Below are positions 49,910 to 57,808 of a DNA stretch of 58,747 bases, piece after piece. The notes under the pieces are model-generated. The model ran no database searches. It was given only the letters and a program-made list of their open reading frames with translations, and was not told the origin of the DNA. Within the stretch, counting starts at the first letter, position 1, and each line of letters begins with the position of its first letter. Made by a program: the position numbers and the translations under genes. Origin of the DNA: Dehalococcoidia bacterium (GTDB lineage Bacteria > Chloroflexota > Dehalococcoidia > Lucifugimonadales > UBA3495); the NCBI GenBank assembly GCA_022450395.1, contig JAKUQE010000016.1, positions 1-58,747 of the forward strand. Reading direction: 5' to 3'.

Positions 49910-50845
49910 TTAGCTTGCGGCGGGAAAGTTGAGCGCTTTCTTGAGACCCTCCAGATGTTCCATCTGGTCGAACACAGGGTTGAGCATCAGCATCTGGGCG
50001 CCGCCGTCCACGATCTCAGCCAAGGCTTCGGCGCAGCGGGACGGGCTGCCCCAAACTGAAACCTGGGAGCCCATGTCGGCGCTTCCATAGTGCCTGCCGA
50101 ACCATTCCCGCAGACGCCTTTCGGCCCTGGCTTCGTTATCGTCCATCGCCAGGTAGACCCTCTTAGAGATGGAAAATGTGGCGGGGTCCCGTCCGGCGGA
50201 TTCCATAGTCTCCTGTATCGTGGCGACGTGTTGTTTGAATTGGTCGGTGCTAGATGACCCGGCTCCCATCCAGCCGTCGCCGTGGCGTACGGCGCGCATG
50301 AGGGCGTCGGGGTGGTGGCCGCCGAACCAAACCGGCGGGTAAGGCTTCTGCACCGGCTTGGGCTCCATCTCCATCTCGTCCAGGTCCCAAAAGTGGCCGT
50401 GGTGGGTAACCTTGGGCTCCTGCCACAACGCCTTCATCACCTGCAGTCCTTCCATGAAGTAACGGATCCGGCGGTCCGGCGCCCCTCCCATTACCTGGTT
50501 CTCATGAGCGCGGCTTCCCAGTCCCAACCCGATGGTCAACCGCCCGTTGCACATCCGGTCCATGGTGCTGAACTGCTTGGCCAGATGTACCGGGTTGTGG
50601 TTCGGAGCGACCACGACTGAAATGCCCAGCCGGACCTTTTCCGTCAGGGCGGCCACATAGCAGAGCAGGCTGAGACCCTCAAGAGTTGGGCTTTCGCCGA
50701 TGAAACGCTCTTGCACCCAAAGGCCGTGGTATCCTATCCCTTCCGCAGTCTCAACGTGCCTTCGTACCAGGTCCATGTCCACCGGTCCGTCGTGGAAGAC
50801 CTGAGGGATAGCGATGTCGCAGGGTACCGAAATTTGATCGGCCAT
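49910..50845 (-). CDS. LLM class flavin-dependent oxidoreductase
   Basis: The ATG at 50845 has GAGGTG 7 bases upstream. Family features: IGYHGLWVQERFIGESPTLE, ALTEKVRLGISVVVAPNHNP, NGRLTIGLGLGSRAHENQVM, KALWQEPKVTHHGHFWDLDE and PYPPVWFGGHHPDALMRAVR. The end VSVWGSPSRCAEALAEIVDG is typical. It is the last gene of a minus-strand run MFS-M20-LLM, possibly one transcript. Confidence 0.92.
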   Translation of the reverse strand: MADQISVPCDIAIPQVFHDGPVDMDLVRRHVETAEGIGYHGLWVQERFIGESPTLEGLSLLCYVAALTEKVRLGISVVVAPNHNPVHLAKQFSTMDRMCNGRLTIGLGLGSRAHENQVMGGAPDRRIRYFMEGLQVMKALWQEPKVTHHGHFWDLDEMEMEPKPVQKPYPPVWFGGHHPDALMRAVRHGDGWMGAGSSSTDQFKQHVATIQETMESAGRDPATFSISKRVYLAMDDNEARAERRLREWFGRHYGSADMGSQVSVWGSPSRCAEALAEIVDGGAQMLMLNPVFDQMEHLEGLKKALNFPAAS

Positions 50846-50891
50846 TATCAATCACCTCATTACTAACGGTTCTGGATGGATTCGGCGCGCT

Positions 50892-50934
50892 CCCTCACCC
50901 CCGTCCCCTCTCCCTGAGGGGACGGGGGTGAGGG
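50892..50934. repeat. Perfect 19-bp hairpin between the M20 peptidase and LLM genes
   Basis: CCCTCACCCCCGTCCCCTC (50892-50910) and GAGGGGACGGGGGTGAGGG (50916-50934) are perfect inverted repeats around TCCCT. There is no T tract. It belongs to the same family as the copy inside cobN and touches the peptidase stop codon. Confidence 0.8.
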
Positions 50935-50935
50935 C

Positions 50936-52294
50936 CTACTTAGCGGCCAGCATATCGCAGGCCAGGCCAAGCATGATTTTGGTCCCGCTGACCAGGCTCT
51001 TGATGCCGATCGACTCGTTGGTGCCGTGGGTGAACGTGATCATGGGGTCGTCGTCGGGATGGGAGCCGGAAAATCCGTAGGTTACGATCCCCAATGGCCT
51101 GGTGAAGCGGGAGTCGGTGAACCCGTTGCTGATGGCCGGTACCCATTGTATGTCGTCCCGTTCCAGGGCCTGCGCCGTCACCGACCGGATGCTTTGGGAC
51201 AGAGCGGTGTCAAAGGGCGAGGAGTTGGGTTGGGCCATATAGTCGATCTCAAATTCGATGCCGGGGATACCCTCCAGCACTTGTTCAACCTGCTCCCTCA
51301 CGTATTGCTCATCCTGATGGGGCAGAGTCCTCACGTCGCAGGTGAGCCTGATGGACTCCGGCACGCTGTTGGACTTTATGCCGCCCCGGATCATGGTCGG
51401 GGTCAAAGTCATGCGGGACAGGGCCTTGAGCAAGGAGGCAAAGCGCGGGTTTGCCGGCTCAACCTCGGCGATGATCTCTTCTATGTTATCCGGCGAAGGC
51501 CGGTGCTCGATGGCGAAGGTGGACAGGTGGTCGAACAGGCCGGTTGAGGTGTCCAATTCCGGCTCGAATCGCTCGATGTTGCTCAACGCCCGGCTCAACC
51601 GGTACATGGCGTTGGTGCCCTGCCAGGGTACCGATGCGTGAGAACTGACTCCCTTCACGTCGATCTCTATCTGGAGCCGCCCCTTTTCTCCCACGCCCAG
51701 AACGTAGGTAAGGGCGCCCGCTGCTTGGATGGGCGCCCCGCCGCCCTCGTTGACCGCGAAGGGAGCCGCGATCTTTTCCGGATGGTTCTCGGCCAGCCAT
51801 CCGAAACCGTAACGCCCCCCATGCTCTTCATCCGCCCCCGACGCCAGGATCAAACTGTCATTCAGCTCTATGCCGTTCCGTTTCAACAAACGCATGGCCA
51901 TCATTTGGGCGGTGAGCAACCCCTTGCAATCCGACGCCCCCCTGCCGAAAACCCGGCCTTCAGCGATCGTCGCGCTGAAAGGCGGGAACCTCCACTTGGA
52001 TTCGTCTTCCACGGGCACCACGTCGGTGTGGGACATAAACATCAGCCCCGCCTTACCCGACCGGCCTTCCATGCGGGCGATCAAGTTGCCCCTGTCCGGG
52101 TCGCGGCCTAGAATCTCCGACTCAATGCCATCCTCGGCCAGCCAGTCCCTCGCGTACTCGGCCACGGCGGTTTCGTTTCCGGTGGGCATGAAGCCGGTGT
52201 TTACTGATGGGATCCGGACCAGGGCCTGCTCCAACGCCAAGATGTCATCCAGCGCCGCGTCAACCTGGGCGTATAGGTCCTTCATGTTTGGCAT
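50936..52294 (-). CDS. M20 family metallopeptidase (ArgE/DapE/carboxypeptidase-like)
   Basis: The ATG at 52294 has AAGGAG 7 bases upstream; an upstream start at 52372 is not needed. Di-zinc M20 motifs: MFMSHTDVVPVEDE (His, Asp), FGRGASDCKGLLTAQM (bridging Asp), ASGADEEHGGRYG (Glu pair), the dimerisation domain with GVSSHASVPWQGTNAMYRL, and the FTHGTNESIGIKSL histidine. It hydrolyses an acyl-amino acid or dipeptide; the substrate is unknown. An MFS transporter gene lies upstream on the same strand. Confidence 0.93.
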   Translation of the reverse strand: MPNMKDLYAQVDAALDDILALEQALVRIPSVNTGFMPTGNETAVAEYARDWLAEDGIESEILGRDPDRGNLIARMEGRSGKAGLMFMSHTDVVPVEDESKWRFPPFSATIAEGRVFGRGASDCKGLLTAQMMAMRLLKRNGIELNDSLILASGADEEHGGRYGFGWLAENHPEKIAAPFAVNEGGGAPIQAAGALTYVLGVGEKGRLQIEIDVKGVSSHASVPWQGTNAMYRLSRALSNIERFEPELDTSTGLFDHLSTFAIEHRPSPDNIEEIIAEVEPANPRFASLLKALSRMTLTPTMIRGGIKSNSVPESIRLTCDVRTLPHQDEQYVREQVEQVLEGIPGIEFEIDYMAQPNSSPFDTALSQSIRSVTAQALERDDIQWVPAISNGFTDSRFTRPLGIVTYGFSGSHPDDDPMITFTHGTNESIGIKSLVSGTKIMLGLACDMLAAK

Positions 52295-52423
52295 GGTAAA
52301 GCTCCTTATTGGGATTCCCAGTGGCTCCTTGCAGCCATTGGGGAGTGTAAACAGGCCCTTGGTCCATGTCAACGACGGTATTTAAAGGGGCTTAAAACGG
52401 TGTTCTGAATCGCTCAGACGAGG

Positions 52424-53680
52424 TCATTCTTCCGAAGTTTGGGCCGCCGCCGCCACGGCCTCTTGCCGGGGCGGAGAACTTGTCCTTAAAAACATTCCGG
52501 CTATGGAAACAGACAGTGCGCCAAAACTTATGATCAAAAGGGAGAGTCTCAGATCCCCAGAGGCTTCCTGCAACAATCCCGTGAGCAGTGGTCCCAGGGT
52601 AGTGCCGATGGAACTCATCATCATCATGAAGGCAATGCCCATCGCCAACTCCCTGGGCCGTATACCCGTCAGGTGGAACGGGACCGTATATAGAACGGGC
52701 CAGAACCCCCAACCTATGCCATTGATAAACGTGAGACCGATCAACAACGGTATGCTGCCGGTAAACGTCATCCCGGCGAATGATGCTGCCATCAGCGCCC
52801 CCAGGGCCAGCAGAATGGTATTGCCCCTGGTGGTGACCGAGACAGCCCAACTGACGGCTAGACCGGAGGCGCCGCCCATGAACACACCCAGGGCCAGAAT
52901 GCTGCCGGACCAACGTAAGGAAACCTGATGGTCGTTCAGCATCATGGTGGGAAAGAAGCTCAAAAAAGCCGACCAAGCCGTGGTGGCCCCCACGAATCCA
53001 AGACCGCCGACCCACAGGTCACGATGGCGCAGCGTCCCTTTCAAGACGCTGGTGTCCTGGGACGCCAACAGTCGGCGAAAGTCCGTGGTTACCCGCTCCC
53101 GGCCAAAAGCAACCCACAGGATGGTCAATACGGCGAACAGGCCTCCGAAGAGGTTCAGGGTGGTTCGCCAATCGTCTCCCAACGCGCTCAGAATAAAGGG
53201 GGCCGCGGCCAATCCGCCTCCAACCACCAGTCCGAACATGGCGTTGGCGATACCGTTGACCAGAACGACCTCCCGTTGGGGAAACCATTGTTGCATCAGG
53301 AAGGCCCTGGCCGGCTGCCGGGCAATCATGGTGATCCCGAAAGCCAACCGGCCGAGAAGCAAAACCGCGAACACCGGCGCCCAGCCTTGCATGAAAAGGA
53401 ACCCCGTGCCCAACAGGAGGGTGACGGTGGTAAGTATCTTGGGGCTATAGCGGGAAGTCCACAAGCTTAAGGGGATGGCCAGGGCCAGGTTGCCCCAAAA
53501 TGCCGCGGAGCCCAGCAACCCTTGTTGGGTGGGCGACAATTCCAGGTCTTCGCTGATGGCTGGCAACAAGATTCCCAAGGTCGACAAGATCATGAATCCC
53601 GAGACGCTGGCGGTCAGCCAGATGCCCATGACAACCCAGCGGTAGTCTGACGCTTGGTCCGGCGTCTCAGTCATCACCAC
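52424..53680 (-). CDS. Major facilitator superfamily transporter
   Basis: The 418-residue membrane protein has about 12 segments and begins with YRWVVMGIWLTASVSGFMIL. The MFS loop 2-3 signature is present in weak form near PLSLWTSRYSPKILTTVTLL. RLAFGITMIARQPARAFLMQ and NGIANAMFGLVVGGGLAAAP follow. The start is one of GTG 53680, GTG 53677 or ATG 53674, with GAGG 10 bases before the first. The substrate is unknown; the peptidase next to it suggests a small peptide or amino-acid conjugate. Confidence 0.9.
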   Translation of the reverse strand: MVMTETPDQASDYRWVVMGIWLTASVSGFMILSTLGILLPAISEDLELSPTQQGLLGSAAFWGNLALAIPLSLWTSRYSPKILTTVTLLLGTGFLFMQGWAPVFAVLLLGRLAFGITMIARQPARAFLMQQWFPQREVVLVNGIANAMFGLVVGGGLAAAPFILSALGDDWRTTLNLFGGLFAVLTILWVAFGRERVTTDFRRLLASQDTSVLKGTLRHRDLWVGGLGFVGATTAWSAFLSFFPTMMLNDHQVSLRWSGSILALGVFMGGASGLAVSWAVSVTTRGNTILLALGALMAASFAGMTFTGSIPLLIGLTFINGIGWGFWPVLYTVPFHLTGIRPRELAMGIAFMMMMSSIGTTLGPLLTGLLQEASGDLRLSLLIISFGALSVSIAGMFLRTSSPPRQEAVAAAAQTSEE

Positions 53681-53950
53681 TTATGGCATCCTCTTAAATC
53701 TGGCAAGTACGCCCCTGACCACGCTTCAATCTTTCGCTGTGCAAGAATACAGCACGGAGTCGGTTCGAAGTTTCCGCGTTGGATAGGCTGTATAGTCTGA
53801 GGCAGTGTAGACTCGCCCTGCTTTGACCGTCAATCGCTCTTAGCCGCCCGACTGGCACATCACCCCTTAGCCTTGCTTGGCCCAGTTTCCCTAAGATAAT
53901 GTAATATACGACTTGGCTCCCTTAAGTTCGGTTTATCTGGTGAATAAACT

Positions 53951-53990
53951 ATCCCGGCTGCCGTCCCAGTTTATCGGGAAACTGCCGGAT
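53951..53990 (+). other. Stem-loop ahead of the aldo/keto reductase; rest of the gap empty
   Basis: ATCCCGGC and GCCGGAT form an outer arm with one bulge, and CAGTTT (53967-53972) pairs with AAACTG (53979-53984) inside. It sits just before the AGGAG of the next gene and could affect its translation. I see no gene and no convincing promoter in the remainder of 53681-54004. Confidence 0.35.
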
Positions 53991-54004
53991 CTAGGAGTAA
54001 AAGA

Positions 54005-54997
54005 ATGAATTACAGGACTTTGGGCCGCACCGGGCTAGAGGTATCGGAGATTGGGTTTGGCTGCGGCAACGTGGGCGGACTCATGGTAAGGGGAGAGCAT
54101 GGTGACCAGGTCAAGGCGGTGGCCCGCGCCATGGAGTTGGGCATAAACTACTTTGACACCGCTTCTCAATACGGTGACGGCCAATCGGAAACCAACCTGG
54201 GCCGGGTTTTGAACGAACTGAACGCCCAGGTCTACGTTGGGACAAAATACCGACTGACCGCCAATGACGACGCCGATATCAAAGCAGGCATTATCGCCTC
54301 GGTGGATGCCTCACTTGCTAGGATGGGGCGTGAGCACGTGAACCTGATTCAGCTTCACAACCGGTTGGCCCCCCAGCGGGACCTGGCAGGGGGAACATTG
54401 AGCGTTGAGGACGTGCTGGGTGAGGTGGTGGAGGCGACCGAGACACTGAAGTCCCAGGGAAAGATCGATTTCTGGGGATTGACCGGGGTGGGTGTTCCCG
54501 AATCCCTGAATCGAGTCGTTGACTCGGGAGCTTTGTACTCCATACAGACCGTTTACAATCTCATCAACCCCTCTGCCGGGGCGGACGTCGTCCCCGGCTT
54601 CGACATGCCGGATTACAAGAGAATGATTGATAAGGCGATCTCCGCCGGGATGGGTGTCATTGTAATAAGGGTATTGGCGGCCGGGGCTTTGAGTGGGGTG
54701 GCCGAGCGGGACCCGGTGGCGGTGCCCACGGTGGCGCCCATCGGTTCTGGACGGGATTACCAGCAGGACTTCGACAGGTCGGAAGGGTTCCGTTTCTTGG
54801 TTGATGACGGTTTCGCCGACGACCTGGTCGAAGCGTCGGTGCGCTTTGCTCTGAGCAACACAGGGGTTTCCACTGTCCTGGTGGGTTACTCAAACTTGGA
54901 CCACTTGGAACAGTCGGTCCGGTTTTCGGACAAAGGTCCTTTACCCTCAGAAGCATTGGCCAAGCTGCCCCAGGTGTGGGCCCGATTCGTGGCGTAG
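54005..54997 (+). CDS. Aldo/keto reductase
   Basis: This NAD(P)H-dependent AKR starts MNYRTLGRTGLEVSEIGFGC. It has the tetrad residues Asp and Tyr in INYFDTASQYGDGQSETNLG, Lys in VYVGTKYRL and His in LIQLHNRLAP. The C-terminal end SNTGVSTVLVGYSNLDHLEQ is typical. AGGAG lies 7 bases before the ATG. Between residues 180 and 260 there is an extended segment (GADVVPGFDMPDYKRMI) seen in some AKRs. The substrate is unknown. Confidence 0.93.
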   Translation: MNYRTLGRTGLEVSEIGFGCGNVGGLMVRGEHGDQVKAVARAMELGINYFDTASQYGDGQSETNLGRVLNELNAQVYVGTKYRLTANDDADIKAGIIASVDASLARMGREHVNLIQLHNRLAPQRDLAGGTLSVEDVLGEVVEATETLKSQGKIDFWGLTGVGVPESLNRVVDSGALYSIQTVYNLINPSAGADVVPGFDMPDYKRMIDKAISAGMGVIVIRVLAAGALSGVAERDPVAVPTVAPIGSGRDYQQDFDRSEGFRFLVDDGFADDLVEASVRFALSNTGVSTVLVGYSNLDHLEQSVRFSDKGPLPSEALAKLPQVWARFVA

Positions 54998-55005
54998 AAC
55001 GTTCA

Positions 55006-55078
55006 GCCACAGAGCACAGAGACACAGAGATACGGAGAAACTAAATGATTTAACTCCGTACCTTTGTGTGTCTGTGGC
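55006..55078. repeat. CACAGAG-type palindromic repeat
   Basis: CCACAGAGCACAGAGACACA and GAGATACGGAG face CTCCGTACCTTTGTGTGTCT and GTGG as imperfect inverted arms. This is a widespread kind of dispersed repeat, here between an aldo/keto reductase and the DUF1989 gene. Confidence 0.65.
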
Positions 55079-55094
55079 AAAATTAGGATCAGAT

Positions 55095-55718
55095 ATGACA
55101 ACTTCCCATTTGGTCACCATTCCAGCGCGCAGCGGCAAAGCGGCCGTCGTTGAGGCAGGCCAGAGGATACGGGTGATCAATACCCACGGGCAGCAGGTTG
55201 TGGATACCTGGGCGTTTCGCCGCGGCGAACTGACGGAGTTCATGTCCATGGAGCATTCCAGGACGTTTCTGAGCCGGATCATGGCGCGGGTGGGCGACAG
55301 CATGGTCACCAATCACCGCCGGCCTATCCTGACCTTGGTGGAAGACACCACGGTAGAAGGCGACTCGGCGGGGATCCACGACACCCTATTGGCCGCTTGC
55401 GACCGGTATCGCTACGAGCTCTTGGGATGTGAGGGTTATCACGACAACTGCACCGATAATCTGGCGGCGGCCCTGGCCGAGTTGGGTTTGGTGCCTCCGG
55501 AGACTCCCAGCCCCTGGAACCTGTTCATGAACATACCGGTGGCGTCTGACGGAACTGTGTCTTTTCAGGCCCCGGTGTCCCGGCCGGGAGATTCCGTTAC
55601 GCTACGCGCCGAGATGGACTGCGTGGTAGCCTTCTCCGCCTGCCCCCAGGACATCGTCCCGATCAACGGCGTTGATTGCATCCCCACCGAGGCCCATTTC
55701 CAGATTCTTGAAGGCTAG
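55095..55718 (+). CDS. DUF1989 / urea carboxylase-associated family protein
   Basis: The ATG at 55095 has AGGA 7 bases upstream. The product has TIPARSGKAAVVEAGQRIRV, QQVVDTWAFRRGELTEFMSM, the cysteine motif LGCEGYHDNCTDNLAAAL, PSPWNLFMNIPV and DCVVAFSACPQDIVPINGVD, all typical of DUF1989. Some relatives accompany urea carboxylase; biochemical roles are poorly known. Conserved His and Cys suggest a metal site. The preceding gap holds a repeat. Confidence 0.9.
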   Translation: MTTSHLVTIPARSGKAAVVEAGQRIRVINTHGQQVVDTWAFRRGELTEFMSMEHSRTFLSRIMARVGDSMVTNHRRPILTLVEDTTVEGDSAGIHDTLLAACDRYRYELLGCEGYHDNCTDNLAAALAELGLVPPETPSPWNLFMNIPVASDGTVSFQAPVSRPGDSVTLRAEMDCVVAFSACPQDIVPINGVDCIPTEAHFQILEG

Positions 55719-55790
55719 GCAGCGGGGCGGGTGTCTTGCCTGGTCCCTGGATTTGGAAGCAGGCATTAATAGCTCCCGCTTGCCCTGAGC

Positions 55791-55842
55791 CCGTCGAAGG
55801 GTCGTTCTGCGGAAGGATGGTTCGACAGGCTCACCACGAGCG
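55791..55842. repeat. Palindromic repeat (TTCGACAGGCTC type) between convergent genes
   Basis: CCCTGAGCCCGTCGAAGG on one side and GGTTCGACAGGCTCACCACG on the other are imperfect inverted arms of the same family as 46141-46206. It lies between the DUF1989 gene and the convergent TPP enzyme. Confidence 0.65.
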
Positions 55843-55883
55843 GTATTGATGGCGCTGACTTTGGACAGGAATTAGGAGAAGTT

Positions 55884-57494
55884 TCAGGGGATCCGTTCGA
55901 AGGGCGATGGCATCTTTCCCACCGGAACTTCGATCAGGGTCGGCGCTTCGATAGCCAATGCCTCTTTGATCGACGATTCCAGCTCTTCTGGGCCGTTCGC
56001 TCTAACACCTCTGGCTCCGTAGGCCTCGGCCAGCTTCACAAAGTCGGGGTTGTGCAATTCGGCCCCGATTGTCCGGCCGGCGAACCGGTTCTCCTGGTCG
56101 CGCAGGACGTTGCCGTAGGCGTTGTCGTTGAAAACGACGACCACCGCGTTGATTCCGTGCTGGACTGCGGTAGCCAACTCCTGGGAGTTGAACAGAAAGC
56201 CGCCGTCCCCGGACAAAGCCACTACCGCCTTGTCCGGCTGGGCCACCTTGGCGCCCAGGGCCGTGGGGTAGGCGTAACCCAGATTGCCGAAGTAGGATGA
56301 CGTAAGGAAGGAGCGAGGCTCATAAACCGGGAAATAGGCCCGGCTGTAATACCCCAACTGGGTCATGCCGGAAATCAGGATGCCGTCTTCGGGCATCGCG
56401 GCGCGGACCGAGGCGATCAAGGAGTCCTGGGGTTCGACCCTGATGGCGGATTCCGCTCTGGTTTCCTTTAATTTCTTGATGCCCTCTCTATTCTCGGGAC
56501 GGGCCGGCGCAGCCGCCGACAGGGCTTTGTACAACCCTTCTAGGGAATCACGGGCGTCGCCCTGGATGCCCATCGTGTTTTCGTAGTTGCGCCCCAGTTC
56601 CTCTGGGTCGATGTCTATCTGGATCACCTGCTGCCCGTCGAGGAAATGGGGCGTAGCCAGTCTGGTGCCTACTGCCAGTATCACGTCGTGGCCGTACTGG
56701 GATTCGCCCAAAGGGTCGTTCCGCAATCTGAGGGCGCCCAGGGCAAGATGGTGGTGGTCTGAGATAGCGCCCTTGCCTTCGGCGGTCGTAATAACCGGCG
56801 CTTGTAGATGTTCCGCGACCCGTAAAAGGGCGTCGGAAGCGCCCGACGAGATGACTCCACCACCGGCCCAGATCAAGGGCGCGGTGGCCTGGCTCAGAAT
56901 TTGAGCCGCCTGCTGCAACTGCTGGGCGCTGCCCACCGGCCGGGGATATTCCTCCGGTTCCAGCAGCTCCACGTTCCCCACCTCTGCTAGGGTTTCCGGC
57001 GGTATCTCGATCTCCACCGGCCTGGGCCGGCCTGTCTTCAGATTGAAAAAGGCTTCATGCACTGCCTCGGGGACCTCCGCCGGGTCCAAGATCCGCTTAG
57101 CCCACTTGGTGATGGGCTTGATGCAGTCTATCTGGTCGTCTACCTCATGGAGCATCCCCCGGTTAACGCCGATCAGGTCCCGTTCTATCTGCCCGGATAG
57201 GACCAAGATAGGAGAAGACGCCGAGTAGGCGGTCCCGATGGCCGCGGCGGCATTTAAAAGCCCGGGGCCGGGAACCATTAGAGCCGTGCCGATTCCGCCG
57301 CCGGCCCGGGAAAATCCGTCCGCCATATAGGCAGTGGCTTGCTCGTGGCGTGTGGTTATGAACCGGATGCCGGGCTCATCGTACAGAGCGTCCATGGCGT
57401 GATACAACTGCACCCCGGGCAACCCGAAGATGACGCGTATCCCCTCTCGGTAAAGAGACTTCATCAGCGCTTGACCACCGGTCATTTCGGTCAT
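55884..57494 (-). CDS. Thiamine pyrophosphate-dependent enzyme (acetolactate synthase-like)
   Basis: The 536-residue product has the three TPP-enzyme domains. N-terminal PYR domain: GIRVIFGLPGVQLYHAMDAL and the catalytic Glu in TTRHEQATAYMADGFSRAGG. Middle domain: APLIWAGGGVISSGASDALL. C-terminal PP domain: VVALSGDGGFLFNSQELATA and VFNDNAYGNVLRDQE (GDG...NDN metal/TPP motif). It may be a catabolic acetolactate synthase, a benzoylformate decarboxylase-like or another 2-keto-acid enzyme. AAGGGG lies 7 bases before the ATG. Confidence 0.92.
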   Translation of the reverse strand: MTEMTGGQALMKSLYREGIRVIFGLPGVQLYHAMDALYDEPGIRFITTRHEQATAYMADGFSRAGGGIGTALMVPGPGLLNAAAAIGTAYSASSPILVLSGQIERDLIGVNRGMLHEVDDQIDCIKPITKWAKRILDPAEVPEAVHEAFFNLKTGRPRPVEIEIPPETLAEVGNVELLEPEEYPRPVGSAQQLQQAAQILSQATAPLIWAGGGVISSGASDALLRVAEHLQAPVITTAEGKGAISDHHHLALGALRLRNDPLGESQYGHDVILAVGTRLATPHFLDGQQVIQIDIDPEELGRNYENTMGIQGDARDSLEGLYKALSAAAPARPENREGIKKLKETRAESAIRVEPQDSLIASVRAAMPEDGILISGMTQLGYYSRAYFPVYEPRSFLTSSYFGNLGYAYPTALGAKVAQPDKAVVALSGDGGFLFNSQELATAVQHGINAVVVVFNDNAYGNVLRDQENRFAGRTIGAELHNPDFVKLAEAYGARGVRANGPEELESSIKEALAIEAPTLIEVPVGKMPSPFERIP

Positions 57495-57621
57495 TAATTA
57501 CCCCTTTTGTCCACACACGAGATTAGGCGAGAGCGTAAGCCCGCCCTATTCTAACACCGGGCCGGTGATTCCTCACCGGGTATATGCGCAACCTGGACCC
57601 AGGTCTCTTTCCTGGCTTCAT

Positions 57622-57684
57622 CCTTTGTAGGCTGGTATGCAACGCAAACGGTCTGGGTGACTCAGGGTTCTGAGCCTACAAAGG
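57622..57684. promoter_or_regulatory. Perfect 12-bp inverted repeat upstream of the terminal gene
   Basis: CCTTTGTAGGCT (57622-57633) and AGCCTACAAAGG (57673-57684) are exact inverted repeats with 39 bases between. They lie in the divergent gap between the TPP enzyme and the unknown gene, immediately ahead of a possible promoter. A hairpin in either transcript or a dimeric operator are both possible. Confidence 0.5.
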
Positions 57685-57686
57685 CT

Positions 57687-57715
57687 TTGACTTGCCAGCG
57701 GCAAACATGTAGCAT
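57687..57715 (+). promoter_or_regulatory. Possible promoter for the terminal gene
   Basis: TTGACT (57687-57692), a 17-base spacer and TAGCAT (57710-57715) would start transcription near 57722, 87 bases before the ATG. It begins 3 bases after the right arm of the inverted repeat. The rest of 57495-57808 shows no gene. Confidence 0.35.
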
Positions 57716-57808
57716 AATTTCGCCGCTTCGGGCTTACATAACTGGTGAGTAGCGACGCGGCTGAATACGTGTGGTTTGAGCAGGGGGATTCCCATTGGAT
57801 AAGTCATC

